Shown here: positions 17,788 to 26,132 of the stretch, piece by piece
Position numbering within the stretch: the stretch's first letter is position 1
Layout: each line of letters starts with the position of its first letter
NCBI GenBank assembly: GCA_030653985.1
Contig: JAURYJ010000039.1
Coordinates: 1 to 47,547, forward strand
From: Methylobacter sp.
GTDB lineage: Bacteria; Pseudomonadota; Gammaproteobacteria; Methylococcales; Methylomonadaceae
Direction of reading: 5' to 3'
Length of the DNA stretch: 47,547 bases
Translations under genes and position numbers: made by a program
The notes under the pieces: model-generated
Told to the model about the DNA's origin: nothing
The model's input: the letters and a program-made list of their open reading frames with translations, nothing else
The model's database searches: none

Positions 17788-18458
17788 AAGCTAAAATCAG
17801 CTTAGTCTTTATCGTTGCGGTTTTGGTTAATGTATCTGCCTGTACTTACATAAAAAATTTATTTCCAGACAAGGAAAAAGATTATCAGTTTACAACTGAA
17901 ATTCCGCCGCTGGTGTTGCCATCCGATCTGATGAATAATTCAGTTGCAAAAGTTCCTTCTGCCGCTCCGGTTGCTGAAACGAGCGTCGCCGCTGACTCGA
18001 TTGATGAAGCAATTAATGTCGAACCCTCTGCTCCGCACTCTGAATCAGATCAGGACGTAGACCGGAAATTAATGCAGCTTGATTTGGTTGACGCTGATCA
18101 GGGAACCAAGCGATTACGTATCGGTGCGTCATCAATTACAGCCTGGCGTATGGTTGGCAAAGCCTTAAGCCGAAATTCTATTGAGGTGCCTAATCGCAAT
18201 CAGGAAGAAAGGCTGTTTCATGTCCAGTATGACCCGAACAAACAAGTAGTAGAGGATGGGTCTTTTTGGGACGAGCTTGTTTTTTTCTTTAAGGGTTTTG
18301 AAACCAATGAACGAGAATATGTTCTCAAGTTGGTAGAAAACAACCAGCAGACCGACGTTATTATCATGGACAACCAGCAGCAACCGGTTGCTGATCAGGG
18401 AGGTTCACGATTGTTGATGCTCTTGCATGACGCTATTAAAGCTGATTTGGCTAAGTGA
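17784..18458 (+). CDS. bamC: Outer-membrane assembly lipoprotein BamC
   Basis: BamC is a lipoprotein subunit of the BAM complex that inserts beta-barrel proteins in the outer membrane. The 224-residue product has a lipoprotein signal with lipobox VSAC (Cys20). A disordered Ala/Pro/Ser-rich stretch leads to one helix-grip-like domain (about 110-220, [19 protein letters not shown]). E. coli BamC has about 344 residues and two such domains, so this is a short one-domain form. Its place directly after dapA, with coupled translation, supports the call. Confidence 0.82.
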   Translation: MKAKISLVFIVAVLVNVSACTYIKNLFPDKEKDYQFTTEIPPLVLPSDLMNNSVAKVPSAAPVAETSVAADSIDEAINVEPSAPHSESDQDVDRKLMQLDLVDADQGTKRLRIGASSITAWRMVGKALSRNSIEVPNRNQEERLFHVQYDPNKQVVEDGSFWDELVFFFKGFETNEREYVLKLVENNQQTDVIIMDNQQQPVADQGGSRLLMLLHDAIKADLAK

Positions 18459-18465
18459 TTTATTG

Positions 18466-18650
18466 TTAGGCGAAAGGCGACAGGCTAAGGGCTAAAGAAG
18501 CCCCGGCACCTTGCTGCCATTAAGCTAAGGATTTACTCTATTGTGGGCGCGAATTTATTCGCGCCCACGACATTTCACTATTTTCGGCTTAACTTAATGA
18601 CAGTGGTTCGGCATCTGCCTTTCGCCTTTCGCCCTTTACCTTTTACCTTG
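18466..18650 (+). repeat. About 180-base imperfect inverted repeat element between bamC and purL
   Basis: The left part (GGCGAAAGGCGACAGGC at 18473, then CCATTAAGCTAAGG near 18517) aligns inversely with the right part (TTAACTTAATGACAG near 18588, then GCCTTTCGCCTTTCGCC ending near 18632). At the centre is a perfect 12-bp palindrome, GTGGGCGCGAAT/ATTCGCGCCCAC (18543-18568). Short 7-base CCTTTCG/CCTTTAC-like repeats run from 18617 almost to purL. This resembles a miniature mobile element or complex REP, with no coding capacity. Confidence 0.7.
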
Positions 18651-18664
18651 AACCTTCTTTTCAA

Positions 18665-21600
18665 ATGTTAAAAATTCTTGGAACTTCCGCGCTTTCTGAC
18701 TTTCGTATTAACAAACTACTGGCTGAGCTTCAGTCCTTAGAACCTGCTATCAAGGCCGTCTCAGCGCGGTTTATTCACTTTGTGGACATTGAAAATGACT
18801 TGAATGAAGTCCAAGTTGGGATTTTAAAGCAGTTGTTGGCTTACGGATCTTCGCAAGACAGCATCGATACTTCGGGCCAGCATTTACTGGTGGTGCCACG
18901 CTCAGGTACGATTTCACCCTGGTCCAGCAAGGCGACCGAGATTGCCCAACGTTGCGGATTATCCGAGGTTAATCGTATCGAGCGGGGCATCGAATACACG
19001 TTGGATATTAACGGGCCGTTATCGTTAGCAGTGAATGTGTTACTGCATGACCGTATGACTCAAACCGTTTTGGCGGGTGACGTTGAGCCCGAATTATTTG
19101 CTCATCATCAGCCCAAGCCGTTATTGCGTGTCGATATTATTACGCAAGGACGTGACGCGCTGGTTAGCGCCAATACCGAACTGGGTCTGGCCTTGTCGGA
19201 GGATGAAATCGATTATCTGGCCGACAGTTTTCAAGCCTTGGGCAGAAACCCGACCGATGTTGAATTGATGATGTTTGCTCAGGCCAATTCGGAGCATTGC
19301 CGACACAAGATTTTTAATGCTGATTGGACCATAGATGGCGTAGAGCAGGCGCAATCGTTGTTCAGTATGATCCGCAATACCGCCCAAAAAAGCCCGGAAG
19401 GCATCTTGTCGGCCTACAGCGATAATGCTTCGGTAGCGACAGGTTCATCCGCACAGGTTTTTATCCGTCATGCGCAAACTGGCGAATATGCCTATGTCGA
19501 AGAAGAGGCGCATTTGTTGATGAAGGTAGAAACCCATAATCATCCTACCGCTATTTCGCCTTATCCTGGCGCGGCAACCGGTTCCGGCGGCGAGATTCGC
19601 GACGAAGGTGCAACCGGGCGCGGCTCTTCGCCGAAAGCCGGTTTGACCGGATTTTCGGTATCGCATTTGAAAGTACCGGGTTTTCCCCAACCCTGGGAAG
19701 CCGATAACGGCAAGCCGGAGCGTATCGCCTCGGCGTTAACCATCATGCTGGAAGGCCCGTTAGGTGGCGCGGCGTTTAATAATGAATTCGGCAGACCCAA
19801 TCTGGCCGGTTATTTTCGCAGCTTTGAGCAGCCTGTACCGGGCAGTGATACTGAATTTAGGGGCTATCACAAGCCGATCATGATCGCAGGCGGCATGGGC
19901 AATATCCGGCCGATGCTGGTCGACAAACATCCGATCCCGGCCGGTTCGCTGATTATCATCCTGGGCGGCCCGGCGATGTTAATCGGGCTGGGCGGCAGCG
20001 CCGCTTCCTCGCAGGCTTCCGGCGAAGGTTCTGAAGACCTGGATTTTGCCTCGGTGCAACGGGAAAATCCCGAAATGGAACGTCGTTGTCAGGAAGTTAT
20101 CAACCATTGCAATTCGATGGGCGACGATACGCCGATCGTGTCGATTCATGATATTGGTGCTGGCGGTTTGTCCAACGCGGTGCCGGAAATTATCCACGAC
20201 TGTGATCGCGGCGGCCGCTTTGAATTGCGCAAGGTGCATAACGCCGATAAAGGTATGTCGCCGATGCAAATCTGGTGCAATGAGGCCCAGGAACGTTATG
20301 TGGTTGCGATTAAGCCCGAATCGCTGGCATTATTTACCGCCTTTTGCGAGCGCGAACATTGCCTGTTCGCGGTGATCGGCGAGGCGACCGAACAAGAACA
20401 TTTATCGCTGAGCGACGAGTTGTTGGGCGACCAACCGGTTGATATTCCAATGTCGGTATTATTCGGCAAGTCGCCGAAGCTGCACCGCAATGTCGAGCAT
20501 GTTCGACCCAATACCCAAGCACTGGACCTTAGCGGCATCAAGCTGGATGAGGCGGTCAAGCGGGTCTTGGCGTTTCCTGCGGTTGCCGATAAAAGCTTTT
20601 TGATCCACATCGGCGACCGTTCGGTCACCGGCTTAGTGGCGCGTGATCAAATGGTCGGCCCCTGGCAAACGCCGGTGGCCGATGTTGCGGTCACGGCTTC
20701 GGGGTTTCATGCGCTGACCGGCGAGGCGATGGCGATGGGTGAGCGCTCGCCGATTGCGGTTATCGACGCACCGGCATCCGGGCGTATGGCGATAGGCGAG
20801 GCCATTACCAATATTGCCGCCGCCAGCATCGATTCGTTGAGAAAAATCAAATTGTCGGCTAATTGGATGGCGGCGGCAGGTTATCAGGGCGAAGATGCGG
20901 CCTTATTCGATACCGTCAAAGCGGTGGGCATGGAATTGTGTCCGGCGCTGGGTATCGCGATACCGGTGGGCAAGGATTCCTTGTCGATGAAAACCGTGTG
21001 GAAAGATGACTCCCTGGAAAAAACCATGACTGCGCCGCTATCGCTTGTGATTACCGCGTTTGCGCCGGTTGCCGATATTAGCCTTACCTTGACCCCGCAA
21101 CTGCGCTGTGTGCCGGATGAAGACAGCGCCTTGATTTTGCTTGATCTGGGTGCCGGTAAAAACCGTTTGGGCGGTTCGGTGCTGGCGCAAGTCTACAACC
21201 AACTGGGTGATGATTGCCCTGATCTGGATGAGTCGAGTCGATTAAAAGCTTTTTTCGATGCGATACAAACGCTAAACGGGCAAGATAAGCTGTTGAGCTA
21301 TCATGACCGTTCCGATGGCGGTTTGCTGGCAACGGTGACGGAAATGATGTTCGCCAGCAGACTGGGCGTGACCTTAACGCTCGATAGTCTGGGCGATGAT
21401 GCGCTGGCAGCCCTGTTTAACGAGGAACTGGGCGCCGTATTACAGGTGCGCCAAAGCGATTGTAAGGACATCGTGGAGCTGTTGAATCAATCCGGTTTGA
21501 TTGATTGCGTTTATGTCATAGGTAAAATTGTTGATTACGCCATGACTCAGTCCGAATATTGTGGCGGCGACTTCAGTCGCCCTGGGCACCTTGCGTCGTC

Positions 21601-22612
21601 CCCACTGGCTGCAGGGCAACAATTAACTATTCACCATTTTGGAGAAGTTATTTATTCAGCAGGCCGGGCCGAACTGCAGAGCATCTGGTCTGAACTCAGC
21701 TACAAGATGCAGGCCTTGCGCGATAATCCGGAATGTGCGCAGCAACAGTTCGAACGCATCGCCGATGATGAAGATCCCGGGTTGAATGTTGCGCTGAGCT
21801 TTGATGTCAATGACGATGTGACCGCCGTTTTTGCAACGGCTGCAAGACCTAAAGTCGCGATATTGCGTGAGCAGGGCGTTAACGGTCATGTAGAAATGGC
21901 GGCGGCATTCGATCGCGCCGGATTTACCAGCATCGACGTACACATGAGCGATATTATTCATGGTCGAGTGAGTTTGGCTGATTTTGTCGGGTTGGTTGCC
22001 TGCGGTGGTTTCTCTTATGGTGACGTGCTCGGCGCCGGCGGCGGTTGGGCAAAATCCATCCTGTTCAACCCGCGCTGCCGCGATGAGTTTGCCGCATTCT
22101 TTCAACGTTCCGATACTTTCGGCTTGGGCGTTTGTAACGGTTGCCAGATGATGTCGGGATTAAAAGACATTATTCCCGGCGCCGAACATTGGCCGCGTTT
22201 CATGCGCAATACTTCCGAACAATTCGAGGCACGGGTAGCCTTGGTCGAAGTGCAAAAATCGCCCTCGATACTGTTTTCCGGTATGGAAGGCTCCAGAATG
22301 CCGGTCGCTATTGCCCATGGAGAAGGGCGCGCAGAATTTGCTGTCGATCCGGCGGTTGCGCTGGAAGCCGGTGCGGTGGCCTTGTGTTATGTCGATAACT
22401 ACGGCGAATTAACCACGGAATTCCCCGCCAACCCTAACGGTTCGCCGTTCGGTATTACCGGGCTGACCACTACCGACGGGCGCTTTACCATTATGATGCC
22501 GCATCCTGAGCGCTGCTTCAGAACCCTGCAAAATTCATGGCACCCGGATGATTGGGATGAATACGGTGCGTGGATGCGCCTGTTCAGGAACGCCAGGGTT
22601 TGGGTGGACTAG
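18665..22612 (+). CDS. purL: Phosphoribosylformylglycinamidine synthase (large, single-chain)
   Basis: This ATP- and glutamine-dependent enzyme converts FGAR to FGAM in purine synthesis. The 1315-residue chain contains the N-terminal, FGAM-synthase ([39 protein letters not shown] region) and C-terminal glutaminase domains. The nucleophile Cys1157 lies in GVCNGCQMM, and the catalytic His/Glu are in MPHPER. The equivalent Salmonella Cys is 1135; the shift of 22 fits an insertion at about residues 955-988 that coincides with a palindromic repeat. The start matches E. coli ([16 protein letters not shown]), but no Shine-Dalgarno is visible, because the repeat element reaches almost to the ATG. Confidence 0.97.
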   Translation: MLKILGTSALSDFRINKLLAELQSLEPAIKAVSARFIHFVDIENDLNEVQVGILKQLLAYGSSQDSIDTSGQHLLVVPRSGTISPWSSKATEIAQRCGLSEVNRIERGIEYTLDINGPLSLAVNVLLHDRMTQTVLAGDVEPELFAHHQPKPLLRVDIITQGRDALVSANTELGLALSEDEIDYLADSFQALGRNPTDVELMMFAQANSEHCRHKIFNADWTIDGVEQAQSLFSMIRNTAQKSPEGILSAYSDNASVATGSSAQVFIRHAQTGEYAYVEEEAHLLMKVETHNHPTAISPYPGAATGSGGEIRDEGATGRGSSPKAGLTGFSVSHLKVPGFPQPWEADNGKPERIASALTIMLEGPLGGAAFNNEFGRPNLAGYFRSFEQPVPGSDTEFRGYHKPIMIAGGMGNIRPMLVDKHPIPAGSLIIILGGPAMLIGLGGSAASSQASGEGSEDLDFASVQRENPEMERRCQEVINHCNSMGDDTPIVSIHDIGAGGLSNAVPEIIHDCDRGGRFELRKVHNADKGMSPMQIWCNEAQERYVVAIKPESLALFTAFCEREHCLFAVIGEATEQEHLSLSDELLGDQPVDIPMSVLFGKSPKLHRNVEHVRPNTQALDLSGIKLDEAVKRVLAFPAVADKSFLIHIGDRSVTGLVARDQMVGPWQTPVADVAVTASGFHALTGEAMAMGERSPIAVIDAPASGRMAIGEAITNIAAASIDSLRKIKLSANWMAAAGYQGEDAALFDTVKAVGMELCPALGIAIPVGKDSLSMKTVWKDDSLEKTMTAPLSLVITAFAPVADISLTLTPQLRCVPDEDSALILLDLGAGKNRLGGSVLAQVYNQLGDDCPDLDESSRLKAFFDAIQTLNGQDKLLSYHDRSDGGLLATVTEMMFASRLGVTLTLDSLGDDALAALFNEELGAVLQVRQSDCKDIVELLNQSGLIDCVYVIGKIVDYAMTQSEYCGGDFSRPGHLASSPLAAGQQLTIHHFGEVIYSAGRAELQSIWSELSYKMQALRDNPECAQQQFERIADDEDPGLNVALSFDVNDDVTAVFATAARPKVAILREQGVNGHVEMAAAFDRAGFTSIDVHMSDIIHGRVSLADFVGLVACGGFSYGDVLGAGGGWAKSILFNPRCRDEFAAFFQRSDTFGLGVCNGCQMMSGLKDIIPGAEHWPRFMRNTSEQFEARVALVEVQKSPSILFSGMEGSRMPVAIAHGEGRAEFAVDPAVALEAGAVALCYVDNYGELTTEFPANPNGSPFGITGLTTTDGRFTIMMPHPERCFRTLQNSWHPDDWDEYGAWMRLFRNARVWVD
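21558..21590 (+). repeat. Palindromic repeat copy inside the purL coding sequence
   Basis: GGCGACTTCAGTCGCC (21566-21581) sits in a context ATTGTGGC...CCTGGGCA that parallels the ATTGTGGGCGCGAAT...GCGCCCACG copy at 18539. It reads in frame as GDFSRP (residues 968-973) within a stretch that E. coli PurL lacks. Confidence 0.65.
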
Positions 22613-22716
22613 ACGTGGTTGATTAACTCAATGGCGTCAGTGGCCTAAAGAAAGGGGATCCCTCTTGTTCAATCATTAATAAAGTTTAGCGATCGTGGAT
22701 TATGGACAGGGTCAAC

Positions 22717-23649
22717 ATGACGAAAAATAAAAATCGAAGATCTTTTTTCCGAATTTATGATGAAGTTCATCTGTTTTACAAAAAAATAGATGAAAAGCGG
22801 GTAAACGAACCGTACTCTACTTTTGACAATAGCCTAAATAACCCTGCATCATCTTTTAATATTGAAATGATCTCGCAGAATTCGGAGTTACTATCGCCCG
22901 ACGAGGAAATAATCTCGCCGGATGTTAAGACTCCTGACTCTGAAATCAAGGAAAATAAAACCCACGACGTCAACATCAGTGTAGGCGGTATGGGTTTTAT
23001 TTGTGAGAGGGCGCTTAAAGAAGGCGACTATCTGATCATCAAAATAGTGCTAGTATCCAGCATGGCTGTCATCGTAACTTACGGTAAGGTTGTTTTTTGT
23101 GAAAAAAGGCAAGCAAATGATAGTCAGTACCCTTACTTTGTTGGTGTTCATTTTGTCAATATGAAGGATAAAGACCGGGAACTGCTGATTAAGTATGTGG
23201 ATAAAAAGCGGCAGCAGCAAAAATGGGTCAATGGACTTTTACTAGCAGCTGTCCTTGCAGGTATCGTTGCACCTGATATGGTATTCAGTTTATTGTTCGA
23301 ACTGTTCCATTTTCTGTTTGAGCATATCCTTGAGTTCTCCCATATTGCATTTGAGGTTGTCGAGTCGACTCTTGATGAGTTTGTCGAACATCTTTTTCAT
23401 ACCGATCTTCAGCAGACCCAGCTCATTGTTTTTTATATTCTGGTATCTCTTGTTGTCTGTGGACTTTACCTTCTGTGGCGAGTATTGCCGCCTTTTTGTC
23501 GGCATAGCAAAGAAAGTCTGATTGCAATCTGTGTACATAAGAAGGCGAATCTACTTTCTTATTGGTGGGAACAGTCTTTGTTGAATAAAATCAAGTTGGT
23601 TGTGATTGGTATTGCAATCATCACTCTCTATGTCTTTTTTGGACTATAG
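22717..23649 (+). CDS. Membrane PilZ-domain protein
   Basis: RRSFFRI (RxxxR) and VNISVGGMGF (N/DxSxxG) define a PilZ domain, the cyclic di-GMP-binding fold. Between them is an unusually long Ser/Glu/Asp-rich insert of about 70 residues. The C-terminal half has hydrophobic segments at roughly residues 170-205, 237-260 and 290-310 of the protein (WVNGLLLAAVLAGIVAP, LIVFYILVSLVVCGLYLLW, LVVIGIAIITLYVFFGL), so it should be an inner-membrane protein. I prefer the ATG at 22717 (AGGG 5 bases upstream, 310 residues); the ATG at 22702 is also possible. It lies next to a GGDEF-EAL gene, convergent with it. The effector role is unknown. Confidence 0.8.
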   Translation: MTKNKNRRSFFRIYDEVHLFYKKIDEKRVNEPYSTFDNSLNNPASSFNIEMISQNSELLSPDEEIISPDVKTPDSEIKENKTHDVNISVGGMGFICERALKEGDYLIIKIVLVSSMAVIVTYGKVVFCEKRQANDSQYPYFVGVHFVNMKDKDRELLIKYVDKKRQQQKWVNGLLLAAVLAGIVAPDMVFSLLFELFHFLFEHILEFSHIAFEVVESTLDEFVEHLFHTDLQQTQLIVFYILVSLVVCGLYLLWRVLPPFCRHSKESLIAICVHKKANLLSYWWEQSLLNKIKLVVIGIAIITLYVFFGL

Positions 23650-23728
23650 CCTGATCAAAATCAGCGTCGGAATGATGATTTGGGGTTCGAAGGGTAGTCA
23701 TTGTTTAAGAATACAAAGAATACGAATT

Positions 23729-25939
23729 TCAAATCCCAAAAAAACGCTCAAACTCCGCTAGCGGCATGGCTTTACCTATCAAATGGCCTTGGTAGGTATG
23801 GCAACCGTGAAGCTCAAGAAATGTGCGTTGTTCTTGGGTTTCTACGCCCTCGGCAATGATGTCCATCCCTAGGTTGTTGGCCATGCCGATGATGGTCTGC
23901 ACGATCACTGTATCGACAGATTTGATCCCAATGTTGTTGACGAAAGATTGGTCGATTTTTAATTGATCGAAGGGCAATTGCGTCAGGTAGATGAGTGATG
24001 AATAACCGGTGCCAAAATCATCGATCGAGAAGCTCACGCCGACTTTTTTGAGCGCTTGCATTTTGACAATAGTGTCAGCGATGTTGTCGAACACCAGGCT
24101 TTCAGTGAATTCGAGTTTGAGTCGATCCGCTTTAATGACGTTTTTTTTCAGCAGGGCGCAGACTTGCTCGGTAAAATCAGATTGGTGGAACTGACGTGCG
24201 CTGATATTAACGGCAAGCTGTAAATGCCGTGTTTGCTCATGATCTTGCCATCGTTTAAGTTGGACGCAGGCATTTTCCAGTACCCATTGTCCAATAGGAA
24301 TGATGAGTCCAATTTCTTCAGCCAGTGGAATGAATTCAAGTGGTGCTATAAAGCCGCGTTCAGGATGTTCCCAGCGTAATAGCACTTCGGCACCAATGAT
24401 TTTGCCGTTGCGCACTTGCCGCTGAAAATAAAGCTGGAATTGATTTTTTGCCAGCGCAAAGCGCAAGTCCGCTTCCAGGGCGGCACGCGTCATAACCGCC
24501 TCGTACATGTCCTGATCGAAGAAGCGCAGAGTGTTTCGGCCTGCTGCCTTGGCTCCATACATGGCGATATCTGCCCGTTTCAGTAGCGTATTAATACTAT
24601 GCTGATGATTAATGAACAAGGTGATGCCAATGCTCGGGGTGTTTTGATATTGGTGATGGCTGAGTTGGTAGGGTTGATTGAGCGAGGCAATGATTTTTTC
24701 GCCTATGGTTTTGGTTTTGGCTGCGGCTTCTTCAGCATGATCGCCCAGTTCTTCCAGCATGACCACAAACTCGTCACCACCTTGGCGAGACACGGTATCG
24801 CCTTCTCGCACACAGGCAATAAGGCGCTGTGCGACCTGTTGTAATAATACATCCCCCATATCGTGCCCCAGATTGTCATTAAGGGACTTAAAATTATCCA
24901 GGTCAATGAATAGCAAGGCGCCGTATTTATTATTGCGTGAACTGGTCGCCAGTGCTTGTTGTAGTCTGTCGAGCAGCAGTCTTCGGTTTGGCAATGCGGT
25001 CAGTGGGTCGTAGTAAGCTAGTTGTTTTATTTCTTCCTCTGAGGCTTTGCGTGCAGAGATGTCAGTATGTAAGCCCACATAGTGGGTGACCACTCCATTG
25101 CTGTCTTTCACTGCAGTGATCGTTACCCATTTTGGATAAATATCACCGTTTTTGCGTCGGTCCCAGATTTCGCCCTGCCAGGATCCGGTGCGATTAACGC
25201 GCTCCCACATCTCAGCGTAAAAGGCTGCATTGTGACGTCCTGAGTTGAATAGGTGGGGCGATTGCCCTACGAGTTCTTCGGCACTGTAACCGCTGATGTC
25301 GGTAAAGGCCTGATTGACACGCAAAATGACTTTGTTGGCATTAGTGATCATGATGCCTTCTTGAACCTCGAACGCTACAGCGGCGATGCGTAATTCTTGT
25401 TCAGTATGCTTGCTTTCGGCTATGTCTGTGAGTGTGATGCGACGTAATAATGTTTGGTCTTCGTCCATTACCGACAAGTAGTCTAGCCGAGCATGAAAGT
25501 AACTGTCGCCGCGTTTCAGCATTAGTTCGATGTTTTTCTTTTCACCGTTGCATTGTAGTGCGTTTTTTAGTAGAAAATACCAGCGGTCGCAGTCTTCTGG
25601 CGTGATCAAGTCGACAAAATAACGGTTTAGCAGATTGTTGCGCTCTTCGCCGAGTAGCGCGGCAGCAGTCAGATTGATCTCGATAACTTCACCCTCGGAG
25701 TTGAGGGTCAGGTAGCCAACGGGAGCAAATTCGTAGAGATTAAGGTAGCGGCTACGGGATGCTTCCAGAGCGGTACGGGCGCGGAGTAACTCCTCATTTT
25801 GCATTTCCAGCTCGAGCTGGTGTGCCCGTAAGTCCTCATTTTGCACCTCCAGCTCAATTTGGTATGTCCGTAATTCGCGTAGTAGTTCTTCCTCTGCCTC
25901 AGTCGGTGGCTTTCCCTGCTTGTTGGATTTGTTGGGCAT
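23729..25939 (-). CDS. PAS-PAS-GGDEF-EAL cyclic di-GMP signalling protein
   Basis: The 736-residue product begins with a coiled coil of near-identical heptads (about 15-65, QNEDLRAHQLELEMQNEEL), then two PAS domains (about 65-180 and 185-300). A GGDEF domain follows with intact RQGGDEF, and an EAL domain with EVL in place of EAL, DDFGTGYS and the late EGVETQEQ. EVL variants are known in active phosphodiesterases. There is no transmembrane segment, so it is a cytosolic sensor; the PAS ligand is unknown. A dual-activity protein, or one with a regulatory GGDEF, is possible. It is downstream of the CheB-CheR fusion gene on the same strand, 193 bases away. Confidence 0.93.
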   Translation of the reverse strand: MPNKSNKQGKPPTEAEEELLRELRTYQIELEVQNEDLRAHQLELEMQNEELLRARTALEASRSRYLNLYEFAPVGYLTLNSEGEVIEINLTAAALLGEERNNLLNRYFVDLITPEDCDRWYFLLKNALQCNGEKKNIELMLKRGDSYFHARLDYLSVMDEDQTLLRRITLTDIAESKHTEQELRIAAVAFEVQEGIMITNANKVILRVNQAFTDISGYSAEELVGQSPHLFNSGRHNAAFYAEMWERVNRTGSWQGEIWDRRKNGDIYPKWVTITAVKDSNGVVTHYVGLHTDISARKASEEEIKQLAYYDPLTALPNRRLLLDRLQQALATSSRNNKYGALLFIDLDNFKSLNDNLGHDMGDVLLQQVAQRLIACVREGDTVSRQGGDEFVVMLEELGDHAEEAAAKTKTIGEKIIASLNQPYQLSHHQYQNTPSIGITLFINHQHSINTLLKRADIAMYGAKAAGRNTLRFFDQDMYEAVMTRAALEADLRFALAKNQFQLYFQRQVRNGKIIGAEVLLRWEHPERGFIAPLEFIPLAEEIGLIIPIGQWVLENACVQLKRWQDHEQTRHLQLAVNISARQFHQSDFTEQVCALLKKNVIKADRLKLEFTESLVFDNIADTIVKMQALKKVGVSFSIDDFGTGYSSLIYLTQLPFDQLKIDQSFVNNIGIKSVDTVIVQTIIGMANNLGMDIIAEGVETQEQRTFLELHGCHTYQGHLIGKAMPLAEFERFFGI

Positions 25940-26132
25940 CTAAACTCCTCACTGTGATTTAGGGTAGCTCGATAGGGAGAGTTCAAGCGTCTAGGGTAAG
26001 GGGTTCGGTGTTTTCAATCAATATGTGCTATTACCTAGTTTAGGGGCTCCGCTGTTAAGCGGGATAGCTTATGTCGTCATACAAAGCCCGTTTTGTGGCC
26101 GTTCAAATTGGTAGTCCACGCAATGCGATTGT

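Noticed and set aside
18459..18664. Purine riboswitch upstream of purL
   Set aside because: The structure is a symmetric repeat-based palindrome and I see no purine aptamer-like three-way junction.
21656..22105. 149-codon minus-strand frame
   Set aside because: It is antisense to the conserved C-terminal part of purL.
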